A stretch of 55,660 nucleotides of DNA from CAYMGM01 sp964390005 (lineage in GTDB: Bacteria > Pseudomonadota > Alphaproteobacteria > UBA9219): contig CAYMGM010000012.1 in NCBI GenBank assembly GCA_964390005.1, positions 1 through 55,660 of the forward strand. The letters are read 5' to 3'. The first letter of the stretch is position 1, and every line of letters begins with the position of its first letter. The notes below the pieces were generated by a model. It was given only the letters and a program-made list of their open reading frames with translations, searched no databases and was not told where the DNA came from. The position numbers and the translations under genes were made by a program. Of the stretch, positions 48,968 through 55,660 are shown in pieces.

Positions 48968-51052
48968 ATGTTGTCAAAACTTAAAATTTCTGCTCGTCTT
49001 GTTCTTGGTTTTCTTGTTCTCAATTTAATGATTTTGGGACTGAATGCGTACACTTACTACACAACTTATGAAATTCAGGATCTGCTGAGCGGAACTGTTC
49101 GAGCCGCCAGCAATCAAACCTCGCTTTTAGAATTTCAGCTTAACGCTTTCAGGATGCGCGCTCACGCTTGGTCGTCTTTTGGTACAGGTGAATCTTCGCG
49201 GTGGGATCTGGCCGAAAAAGCGTCAAAAGACGCGCTTGACGTATTGACCGATCTGCAGAAAACAACGCTTAATCCTGATCGCCAAAAACGGCTAAAAGAC
49301 ATAAGAGACAATTGGGACGCTTATTATGAAGGCATGAAGGGCATCCGCGCTCTAGGCGGAAACAACCCAAATCTTTTAACGCCACAGGCCGAAGCCCCCT
49401 TCAAGCTGGCGGCATCTTCTCGGAAGAAGTTTGATGACAGCAGCGAAGATATAAAAAAGCTGTATGCCGAAGCGCTAACATCCCGTTCGACCAATACGTC
49501 TGCGCTTGTTAATGAAAGCAACAATTGGTCTTTGGCCATTGGTATTATCAGTTTGCTGGTTGGATTCGTTCTATCAACCTTGCTCTCAAGAAGTATTGCG
49601 CGACCGATCAAGGCGATTACAGGGGCGATGACGCAATTGTCCCAAGGCAATCTGGACGTTGAAATCCCAGCCGCCGACCGCAAAGATGAGATCGGTGAAA
49701 TGGCTGCGGCTCTTAACATCTTCAAAGACAACGCCAAACAAGTCGAATCCTTACGTAAAGCACAAGAGGAAGCGGCGGCTAAGGCGGCGACAGAGCGCAA
49801 GGCAGCCATGAACAAGATGGCCGAAGAGTTCGAAGCCAGCATTATGGGCGTCGTTAAGGCCGTATCCGCATCGGCGGCAGAATTGCAAACGGCGGCGCAA
49901 AGCCTGACTTCCTCAGCCGAGCAAGCCCAGTCGCAGGCCTCGAACGTCGCGGCGGCAGCGCAACAAACGACAGCTAATGTCCAGACCGTGGCTTCCGCAG
50001 CCGAAGAATTGACGGCGGCGATCAGCGAAATCAGCGGACAGGTCAATCAATCTGCCGACGCGACCAGGGACGCTTATGATGAAGCGACGCAAACGAATGA
50101 GCGCGTCATCACCCTCAAAAGCGCAGCAGAGAAAATTAACGACGTCGTCGCGCTTATCAATACAATCGCCAGCCAGACGAACCTTCTTGCCCTTAATGCG
50201 ACGATTGAAGCTGCCCGCGCCGGAGAGGCAGGAAAAGGCTTCGCCGTTGTCGCCAACGAAGTCAAAGGACTGGCCAGCCAGACGGCGCGTGCAACCGATG
50301 AGATTGGCGCTCAGATCAGCGCCGTGCAAACGGAAACCGAGCAAGCAGTAACGGCCATCCAGCATATTGGCGGTACGATCGAACGTGTCCGTCAAATCGC
50401 GGCCAGTATCGCCACGGCTGTTGAGGAACAAGGTGCTGCCACGCGAGAAATCGCCCGTAGCGTCCAGCAGGCCGCGACGGGAACCGAAGAGGTTTCTTCC
50501 AATATAGGAGGCGTGTCTCAAACCGCTGAAAGCACCAGCGAAACGGCGCGAGATGTGTTGACCGCCTCGAAAAAACTTTTGGAACATGCGGATGAGTTGA
50601 AAAAAGGCGTTGAGAGCTTTTTGAAAGGAATCCGTGAAGAGAAGAGAGCCGTTCTTATGGAATGGTCGAATGCCCTCAAGCTTGGCGTCGGGTCTATCGA
50701 CAAACAGCATGAAAAACTCGTCGGCCTGTTGAACGACCTTTACGATGGCTTTCAGTCGGGTCATGGAAGAGAAGCTGTTGGTCATGTCTTGGACGGACTG
50801 ATCGAATACACGGCGACGCACTTTAAGTACGAGGAAGATATTTTCGACAAAATCGGCTACACCGAAACGATTCAGCACAAGAAAGAGCATCAGGCACTCG
50901 TCGCCCGCGTTCTTGAAGTTCAGAAGAAATATCGTGAAGGTGAAGTGTTGACGCAAGACGTCATGGCTTTTCTGAAGAACTGGCTGGAACACCACATTCT
51001 TGGAACGGATAAACGCTATGTCCAACCCATGTTGAAAGGCGGAATACAGTAA
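48968..51052 (+). CDS. Chemoreceptor fused to a C-terminal bacteriohemerythrin domain
   Basis: This 694-residue methyl-accepting chemotaxis protein has two membrane segments (about 9-27 and 187-207), a four-helix-type periplasmic region between, HAMP (about 208-260, PIKAITGAMTQLSQGN) and the signalling hairpin with its conserved tip (about 270-550). A hemerythrin domain follows at about 565-690: WSNALKLGVGSIDKQHEKL, THFKYEEDIF, HKKEHQAL, and LEHHILGTDK give the His/Glu/Asp ligands for a di-iron site. Bacteriohemerythrins bind oxygen, so an oxygen- or NO-linked response is inferred. GAGGTG lies 5 nt before the ATG. Confidence 0.94.
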   Translation: MLSKLKISARLVLGFLVLNLMILGLNAYTYYTTYEIQDLLSGTVRAASNQTSLLEFQLNAFRMRAHAWSSFGTGESSRWDLAEKASKDALDVLTDLQKTTLNPDRQKRLKDIRDNWDAYYEGMKGIRALGGNNPNLLTPQAEAPFKLAASSRKKFDDSSEDIKKLYAEALTSRSTNTSALVNESNNWSLAIGIISLLVGFVLSTLLSRSIARPIKAITGAMTQLSQGNLDVEIPAADRKDEIGEMAAALNIFKDNAKQVESLRKAQEEAAAKAATERKAAMNKMAEEFEASIMGVVKAVSASAAELQTAAQSLTSSAEQAQSQASNVAAAAQQTTANVQTVASAAEELTAAISEISGQVNQSADATRDAYDEATQTNERVITLKSAAEKINDVVALINTIASQTNLLALNATIEAARAGEAGKGFAVVANEVKGLASQTARATDEIGAQISAVQTETEQAVTAIQHIGGTIERVRQIAASIATAVEEQGAATREIARSVQQAATGTEEVSSNIGGVSQTAESTSETARDVLTASKKLLEHADELKKGVESFLKGIREEKRAVLMEWSNALKLGVGSIDKQHEKLVGLLNDLYDGFQSGHGREAVGHVLDGLIEYTATHFKYEEDIFDKIGYTETIQHKKEHQALVARVLEVQKKYREGEVLTQDVMAFLKNWLEHHILGTDKRYVQPMLKGGIQ

Positions 51053-51058
51053 CAGCCA

Positions 51059-51088
51059 TTGATACACGATAGGTTCGTGCGATATAAT
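51059..51088 (+). promoter_or_regulatory. Predicted sigma-70 promoter of the fluoride operon
   Basis: TTGATA (51059-51064) and TATAAT (51083-51088) are 18 bp apart, just before the fluoride aptamer; transcription would start near 51095. Confidence 0.75.
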
Positions 51089-51111
51089 GCACCTGCCGAG
51101 TAGTTTAATTT

Positions 51112-51161
51112 GATGGAGATGGAGTTCTCCGATAACCGCTGAAAAGCCGATAACTCCTGCT
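51112..51161 (+). ncRNA. Fluoride riboswitch (crcB motif)
   Basis: The aptamer consensus is plain: GGAGATGGAGTTCTCC with the paired GGAG/CTCC, an ATAACCGC joining segment, GCTGAAAAGC as the small hairpin, and GATAACTCCTGC closing the pseudoknot. It sits between a strong promoter and crcB. By established knowledge of the class, fluoride binding stabilises the aptamer and allows transcription of the downstream genes. Confidence 0.93.
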
Positions 51162-51196
51162 GCGCGTAACACGCGGGCGGGAGCGTGCATTGTTTC

Positions 51197-51223
51197 CCCG
51201 TATCAATAAGGTGCGGGTTTTTT
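51197..51223 (+). terminator. Riboswitch-controlled intrinsic terminator (expression platform)
   Basis: CCCGTATC and GGTGCGGG form an 8-bp stem, including G-U pairs, around AATAA, followed by TTTTTT. It lies after the aptamer and 31 nt before the crcB start. This makes the switch of the transcription-termination type. Confidence 0.8.
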
Positions 51224-51253
51224 ATGCCCGCGCACAAGAAAGGGCATAATAAC

Positions 51254-51652
51254 ATGAGTTCGTACATTTTCATTGCAATCGGGAGCGCCTTGGGCGGGAT
51301 CGCGCGATTCTGGTGCGCTGAATGGGCGGCCACGTCCTTTGACGACACTTTTCCGTGGGGCACTATGCTTGTTAATATCATCGGCTCTTTCCTAATCGGT
51401 TTCTTTGCAACGTTAACAGGCCCAGACGGGCGCGTGCTTGTCCGACAGGAACATCGGCAGTTCGTTATGATTGGTCTTTGCGGCGGGTTCACGACATTTT
51501 CGTCTTTCAGCCTTCAAACGCTAACACTTGCACAAAGCGGCAATTGGGCACACGCTGGAGCTAATGTTGTGCTTTCCGTCTCCCTTTGTCTTTTTTCGGT
51601 TTGGCTCGGCCACATGGTCGCCGCTGCCCTCAATCAATTAAAAGGAGCCTAG
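51254..51652 (+). CDS. crcB: Fluoride channel CrcB (Fluc)
   Basis: This 132-residue membrane protein has four segments of the dual-topology fluoride channel family. It has GSALGGIARFW at 10-20, TMLVNIIGSF with the pore Asn41, and GGFTTFSSFS at 77-86, the signature with the Phe box and the sodium-binding region. It exports fluoride from the cytoplasm. The reading is open further upstream to 51185, but that part lies in the terminator; the ATG at 51254 gives the family-length protein. It is under the riboswitch and 3 nt before the DUF190 gene. Confidence 0.95.
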   Translation: MSSYIFIAIGSALGGIARFWCAEWAATSFDDTFPWGTMLVNIIGSFLIGFFATLTGPDGRVLVRQEHRQFVMIGLCGGFTTFSSFSLQTLTLAQSGNWAHAGANVVLSVSLCLFSVWLGHMVAAALNQLKGA

Positions 51653-51655
51653 ATC

Positions 51656-51997
51656 ATGAACCTTCCACAGGAATCCCTTCTGCTTCGTATTTTCCTAGGT
51701 GAAAGCGACCAATTTGAGAGCAAGCCGCTTTATGAAGCTATTGTCCTGAAGGCCCGCGAGCAACATTTGGCGGGAGCTACAGTTTTGCGCGGGCCGATGG
51801 GATATGGAAAATCCTCTCGTCTTCACCGCGCTAACTTTTTGGAATTGTCTGAAGACTTGCCTCTTATCATCGAAATTGTGGATGAAGAAACTAAGATTAA
51901 AGCCTTTCTTCCCACGCTTCAAAAAATGATGGGAAGCGGCCTTGTGACTCTGGAAAAAGTCAAGGTTCTACGCTATGGCAACGGAACAGAAGAATAA
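51656..51997 (+). CDS. DUF190-family protein of the fluoride operon
   Basis: This 113-residue soluble protein has the DUF190 pattern: LLRIFLGESDQFE at 10-22, VLRGPMGYGKSS at 44-55, LPLIIEIVDEETKI at 69-82. The family has a PII-like ferredoxin fold and is often found beside crcB in fluoride-riboswitch operons. An AAGGAG site lies 8 nt before the ATG. A part in fluoride homeostasis is inferred from the operon. Confidence 0.92.
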   Translation: MNLPQESLLLRIFLGESDQFESKPLYEAIVLKAREQHLAGATVLRGPMGYGKSSRLHRANFLELSEDLPLIIEIVDEETKIKAFLPTLQKMMGSGLVTLEKVKVLRYGNGTEE

Positions 51998-52027
51998 CTC
52001 TTGCCAAAAATAAATTCAGTCTTTGTT

Positions 52028-52690
52028 TTAACCCGCTGATCCATTCCAGATGAAGGCTGGGGTATGCCATTCGGAATAGGTTTCGAGGCGGATAGTGTCT
52101 CCGTGAATGACAACGGCGGGGATGTGGAAGAGCGAGAATTGCAAATAAGCCATGTGAACGGCACGAAGATCCACGTCGATGGCCGTGACGCGAAGCTGCT
52201 TTTGGTAATTGAAGCCTTGCTCCCGCATTTCACGGGCAAAGGCGATAATCATGGCCCCGCCACCGACGGCTGGTTCCTGGACGGTGATATAGGGCTGGGT
52301 TTTTAGCTTTTCTCTCAAATCCTCCCCGTAAGTCATTTTTGCCATGAGGCGGCAAACGCAATCGGGGGTGAAAAACTGTCCCTTCCATTTGTTGCCAAGC
52401 TCCAATTCGCTGAAGAGCTGGCCGAGAATGTCGGATAGATCATTTTCAAGAGCGCCGACCAAATGCGCCAACATAAGGGGGAACCTATCGACTTCCTCCT
52501 TGTCGTATCTTTTCACAATGTCGAGATATTGCTGTTCGTACTTGTCCCGTTCCCTTGGATCGGTGGCGTTGCGGATGCTGATCGCGGACATGGCAACGAA
52601 GTCATGGAAGACTTGCCATGTGTTGTGCCGACGGGACGTTTCTTCGATCAATTTTTTGAGGTTTGCAACATGAGAGGCCTCGGCCCTCAT
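52028..52690 (-). CDS. N-6 DNA methylase-like protein without a visible NPPY motif
   Basis: This 220-residue protein has the region before motif I (WKGQFFTPDCVCRLMAKM, about 106-123), the AdoMet loop EPAVGGGAMIIAFA (about 139-152) and a motif II-like AIDVDLRAVHMAYLQ (about 170-184). The reading ends soon after with ETYSEWHTPAFIWNGSAG and I see no (N/D)PP(Y/F) motif IV. The same ending style occurs in a small group of phage/plasmid N-6 methylase-like proteins, so it may be complete. Whether it can methylate DNA is doubtful. It converges on the DUF190 gene with 30 bp between. Confidence 0.78.
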   Translation of the reverse strand: MRAEASHVANLKKLIEETSRRHNTWQVFHDFVAMSAISIRNATDPRERDKYEQQYLDIVKRYDKEEVDRFPLMLAHLVGALENDLSDILGQLFSELELGNKWKGQFFTPDCVCRLMAKMTYGEDLREKLKTQPYITVQEPAVGGGAMIIAFAREMREQGFNYQKQLRVTAIDVDLRAVHMAYLQFSLFHIPAVVIHGDTIRLETYSEWHTPAFIWNGSAG

Positions 52691-52830
52691 GCGATGCCGC
52701 CTGCGAAAAGTGGCGGTTTATCCTGAACAAGAAAAATCACTTCAAAACCCGTTCCTAAAATGGTCGGGCAGCATAACGCGCTGCACCTGCCACGCAAGGG
52801 TCTTTTGAACTTTCTGCGGAGCCTTCGCCT

Positions 52831-52953
52831 ATGTCTTATACGACTTCACAACGCGAGGCTTTGAAACAGGCCATTGCAAGCGGCGTGTTGAGCCTGTCTT
52901 ACGATGGGAAAACCGTATCGATCTTCTTTGTTCCCATTTCCGTTCGCGCGTAA
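52831..52953 (+). pseudogene. Fragment resembling a small phage head-tail joining protein (gpW-like)
   Basis: The first 31 or so of 40 residues (MSYTTSQREALKQAIASG, then LSLSYDGKTV) look like the start of the small head-tail joining proteins of many tailed phages, where the next residues normally read EYRS. Here the reading breaks off into unrelated residues (SIFFVPISVRA) and stops. The break falls where a radical-SAM gene on the other strand also breaks. A remnant of a prophage is the simplest reading. Confidence 0.55.
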
Positions 52954-53330
52954 AGGGAAGCTTCTGACTCGAGCGCTCTTAGATATCGCCATTTCAAGTC
53001 GTCACGTGCATTTGGCACCACCGAATAATAACAATAGCTGCATTTTTGCTTACAAAAGGGGATATGAACATATAAGTTGTGCGTATAGCGGCTGGCATCT
53101 AGCCACAGAGATGCCGCATTTTCCCCTTGATTCTGCGGTGTTTCCGGCGGCTGCCAAAGAGCAAAGGGCGGATAATTAAAGATAAGTCCAGGAATATGTT
53201 TCCGAGACTCTTCTATCGCTTTCGCGAGCCCCCCCGGATCACGAGAGTCTTCAAAAAGAAACGGTTTAACATAATCATCTGTTTGAACGGATCTGACATA
53301 CCGAGCGGATGTTCCATGTAAAGTATTCAA
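52899..53330 (-). pseudogene. Radical-SAM enzyme, HemN/HemW-like, cut after its first third
   Basis: The 143-residue reading has an unusual N-terminal part of about 85 residues and then LYVHIPFCKQKCSYCYYS with Cys93, Cys97 and Cys100, the CxxxCxxC iron-sulfur motif of the HemN group. It ends at KKIDTVF-PS-stop, exactly where family members continue IDTVFFGGGTPS. So about two thirds of the protein is missing. The TTG start has GAGGAG 8 nt upstream. Relatives include coproporphyrinogen dehydrogenases and HemN-like methyltransferases of natural product pathways. It is downstream of the amidotransferase gene in the same direction. Confidence 0.8.
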
Positions 53331-53410
53331 TGTATGTTCTCCTCAATTTCAGAATTACGGCCAACGCACAAGATACACGGGGCAGCAGGACAAATTATGG
53401 GCCCAGCTCA

Positions 53411-54001
53411 TCACATCATGGGCGAATGGACATGAGTTGAAATAAACCCTGAGATCAGAGATATGCCGTGCTCTGTCCCAATGCTCTCTGGATGAAATTG
53501 TATCGACTCGACGGGATAAACCTTATGCCTAAGCCCCATGACGTAGTGATCATCTTCGGAATAGGCAGAAACAGTAAGACAGTCCGGTACCCTCTCTTCA
53601 TCCACAATGAGTGAGTGGTAGCGCATTCCCTTAAATGGGTGTCGATAGGCGGAAAAACAGCCTTTTTGATCATGAAAAATCTGGCTCGTTTTTCCGTGCC
53701 TGATATGCACAGCGCGGACAACGTCTCCGCCATAGGCGAGGCCTATAGCTTGGTGACCGAGACAAACACCTAGGATGGGGGTTGTTCTTCCCAGTTTTTT
53801 TATAATCTCAACATATCCAGCATCTTTCGGGTGCCCCGGCCCCGGCCCCAACACAACAAAATCTGCTTTATAAGCTTGGATAAAAGAAGCATTTACTTGA
53901 TCATTGCGAACAACACAAGAATCAACCCCTAAAGCGCTTACATATTGAAAAAGCGAGTAAATAAAACTATCGTAACTATCAACTAAAAGTGCGCGTAACA
54001 T
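53411..54001 (-). CDS. Glutamine amidotransferase, anthranilate/aminodeoxychorismate synthase component II-like
   Basis: This 196-residue class I amidotransferase has LLVDSYDSFIYSLFQY at 5-20, the oxyanion strand LGPGPGHPKDAG at 51-62, the nucleophile Cys80 in GVCLGHQAIG, and His170/Glu172 in IQFHPESIGT. All catalytic residues are present, so it looks functional. It is divergent from the PhzE-like gene, which is its natural partner enzyme and has lost its own amidotransferase half. Codon use is AT-richer than in the chromosome. It could be PabA or TrpG by sequence; the neighbours favour a special pathway. Confidence 0.9.
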   Translation of the reverse strand: MLRALLVDSYDSFIYSLFQYVSALGVDSCVVRNDQVNASFIQAYKADFVVLGPGPGHPKDAGYVEIIKKLGRTTPILGVCLGHQAIGLAYGGDVVRAVHIRHGKTSQIFHDQKGCFSAYRHPFKGMRYHSLIVDEERVPDCLTVSAYSEDDHYVMGLRHKVYPVESIQFHPESIGTEHGISLISGFISTHVHSPMM

Positions 54002-54042
54002 TATTAGCCCACCATTCGCAAGGGGAGAATTACTGTAATCTT

Positions 54043-54070
54043 ATAGTAGCCCCCGCTTCCTAATGGTCAA
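54043..54070 (-). promoter_or_regulatory. Possible promoter for the amidotransferase gene
   Basis: On the minus strand TTGACC (54065-54070) and TACTAT (54043-54048) are 16 bp apart, about 42 bp before the ATG. On the other strand a TTGACA at 54149-54154 may serve the divergent PhzE-like gene, with only a weak -10 (CATTAA). Confidence 0.45.
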
Positions 54071-54214
54071 TCTTGGAATTTGGAAAAAATAACTAATTTA
54101 TTTAGTGTTTTTAGTGAAATACTATATAAATAAAGTCAAAAATAGATATTGACACAAACATGAACAAAAGAGCATTAATTTTTCGGCGCAATTATAGATG
54201 AATCGGAGATTATG

Positions 54215-55615
54215 ATGGATTTCGCTGAGATTTTATCTGCGGGCAAGCCCTTTTTCATCGCGTTAAAGAACGACGTGATCACGCTCGCAACCGGCGAGAT
54301 TGTGCAACACAGTTTCCTTAATGAGATCAAGCGCGCGACGCCATCAGACAAAAAAGGAAGCATCGTTTCGATCAGCATGGTCCCTTTCGCTCAGATGAAA
54401 GAACGCGGTTTTGAAGTCTATGACGATGGAGCCAAAATTATCTCCATGGATGTCAACGAAACATCAACTTTTTCCCGCGAGGCCTTTTTTAAAGATCATA
54501 CTTTCGATGAATTGTTGGCGTTTGACGGTGAACTTTCCTGCAATTTATCCGATGATCAATACGCCCATCTGGTCAACGATGTTATCGAAAAAGAAATCAA
54601 ACAAGGCGCTGGAGCGAACTTTCTGATTTCACGTAAGTTCTTTGGAAAAATCAAAGACATTGATACGCGTAAAGCACTTTCTATTTTCACGCGCTTGTGC
54701 GCAAGCGAAGTCTCCCCCTATATGGTTTTCTGTTTTTATGATGGAGAGCATTATTTCATTAGCGCCTCGCCCGAACGGCATCTAAGCATTCAAAAATCCA
54801 TTGCAAAAATGAACCCCATTTGCGGAACCCTGCCCAAACACCCTGAGACGTTGCATGACGATTTAAAGCAATTTGTTCAGGACGAAAAAGAAATCAACGA
54901 ATTGTTTATGGTCGTTGATGAGACTCTAAAACTTATGATGCCCCTGTGCCCCACAGGCGGAGAAGCCATTGGGCCCTATCTTCGCGAAATGCGCACGCTT
55001 GTGCATACCGAAAATGAACTACGCGGTCACACAGACTGGGATTTGATCCAAGCGTTCCGGGCCACCATGTTCGCCCCGACCATGGTGGGAAGCCCCCTTG
55101 AAAGCGCTTGTCGCGTTATTCGGCGTTATGAACAAGAGGGGCGTGGACATTATTCTAGCGCCCTTATGATTCTCGGAAACGACGCGGACGGCGTTCCCGA
55201 GCTCGATAGCGCCATCACAATTCGCTTTGTCGATATTCGCAAAGACGGATCTTTTACCGTACAGGCCGGTGCAAGTATCGTACGCGATTCAGTTCCTCAA
55301 AAAGAAGCTATTGAAACGCGGGTCAAAGCTCAGGGCATGTTGATGGCGATTACATCAAAAACACCGGAAGGCCCCGTTTTATCCCAGGTGTTCGATAACG
55401 AAATCGAACAACTTATGCTTGCTCGAAACGATCGACTCTCTCCTTTTTGGGTCAACAGGCAATCGCTTGATAGCAATCCAAAGGTTTTTGAAGGAAAATC
55501 GATCATCATCATCAACAATGAAGATGATTTCGTTTATATGACCGCACACATCCTTCGGTCTATGGGCGCAACGGTAGCCGTCGAAAGCATCAGGAATATT
55601 GGCAGCAATCAATAA
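54215..55615 (+). CDS. PhzE-like chorismate-utilising enzyme truncated in its amidotransferase domain
   Basis: Residues 1 to about 385 form the chorismate-binding part of the anthranilate synthase/ADIC synthase family. SASPERHL at 183-190, MNPICGTLPKHP at 199-210, the ELFMVVDE(T)LKLM stretch, THTE-like LVHTENELRG, and MFAPTMVGSPLESACRVIRRYE are as in PhzE. Residues from about 428 (GKSIIIINNEDDFVYMTAHILRSMG) are the first strand and helix of the fused amidotransferase, but the frame stops at 466, about 160-170 residues short of normal. The catalytic Cys and His are absent. GGAG is 6 nt from the ATG at 54215 and 3 nt from the ATG one codon earlier. PhzE makes 2-amino-2-desoxyisochorismate, a phenazine precursor, but anthranilate synthesis is not ruled out. 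Confidence 0.87.
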   Translation: MDFAEILSAGKPFFIALKNDVITLATGEIVQHSFLNEIKRATPSDKKGSIVSISMVPFAQMKERGFEVYDDGAKIISMDVNETSTFSREAFFKDHTFDELLAFDGELSCNLSDDQYAHLVNDVIEKEIKQGAGANFLISRKFFGKIKDIDTRKALSIFTRLCASEVSPYMVFCFYDGEHYFISASPERHLSIQKSIAKMNPICGTLPKHPETLHDDLKQFVQDEKEINELFMVVDETLKLMMPLCPTGGEAIGPYLREMRTLVHTENELRGHTDWDLIQAFRATMFAPTMVGSPLESACRVIRRYEQEGRGHYSSALMILGNDADGVPELDSAITIRFVDIRKDGSFTVQAGASIVRDSVPQKEAIETRVKAQGMLMAITSKTPEGPVLSQVFDNEIEQLMLARNDRLSPFWVNRQSLDSNPKVFEGKSIIIINNEDDFVYMTAHILRSMGATVAVESIRNIGSNQ

Positions 55616-55660
55616 CTCCCAGCAAAGCTGGGAGGTTGGAAGGGAACCGCTAAAAGCGGT
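55616..55660. mobile_element. Two adjacent hairpins, possible end of an IS200/IS605-type element
   Basis: The PhzE-like reading stops at 55615. Directly after it are CTCCCAGC-AAA-GCTGGGAG (55616-55634) and ACCGCT-AAA-AGCGGT (55646-55660), both with perfect arms and AAA loops. Elements of this family end in subterminal hairpins without inverted repeats, so this could be the left end of an insertion. The window ends here; no transposase can be seen, and REP-type repeats are an alternative. Confidence 0.45.

Noticed and set aside
49913..51190. 425-residue minus-strand reading opposite the hemerythrin chemoreceptor
   Set aside because: It is an antisense shadow; it crosses the riboswitch promoter region and has no recognisable domain.

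Overview
The window looks like about 55 kb of chromosome from an alphaproteobacterium of moderate GC content. That placement is an inference from the ribosomal proteins, the his operon content and the style of the leader regions; no rRNA or other decisive marker is present. About 41 kb on the left are ordinary chromosomal genes in short operons. About 10 kb on the right (after 45.8 kb) are accessory, patchier in composition, and contain broken genes.

Left part: a signal-peptide-bearing autotransporter-like protein runs off the window edge. It is followed by a gamma carbonic anhydrase, rplM-rpsI, and a surface-polysaccharide group (GT2 glycosyltransferase, rfbD, a hydrolase, a cupin, a WecA-like phospho-sugar transferase and a WbpM/CapD-like 4,6-dehydratase). 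Next come the UPF0210/UPF0237 pair, a duplicated EF-hand protein with an unusually structured 3' region, and an ECF sigma / membrane anti-sigma-like / periplasmic metal-sensor-like operon. After these lie nucleoside deoxyribosyltransferase, PhzF, a GNAT acetyltransferase frameshifted in a C tract, recN, a GldA-type dehydrogenase, and pgk with a small P-loop kinase.

Middle part: a complete histidine operon on the minus strand (hisG-hisD-hisC::hisB-hisH-hisA-hisF-hisIE). HisC and HisB are fused into one protein, and a perfect 13-bp inverted repeat overlaps the predicted -10 box. It is followed by a motA/motB pair, an ABC exporter, rpsD, cysM, a CbpA-type co-chaperone, a glycine-zipper lipoprotein, a CDF metal exporter and a 789-residue GT-C-like membrane protein, ending at a tRNA-Thr(GGT).

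Right part: beyond the tRNA lie a chemoreceptor, a convergent tyrosine integrase with an overlapping excisionase, an orphan NodU-type carbamoyltransferase, and a stretch of very small ORFs with good ribosome-binding sites. Then come a chemoreceptor fused to hemerythrin, and a textbook fluoride riboswitch controlling crcB-DUF190. After these come a phage/plasmid-type DNA methylase, a phage head-tail-joining-like fragment joined directly to a radical-SAM fragment, a stand-alone glutamine amidotransferase, and a PhzE-like chorismate enzyme cut off in its own amidotransferase domain just before two hairpins that resemble the end of an IS200/IS605 element. This last 3 kb is the best candidate for remains of an unfamiliar chorismate-derived pathway. 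Its broken edges limit what can be claimed.
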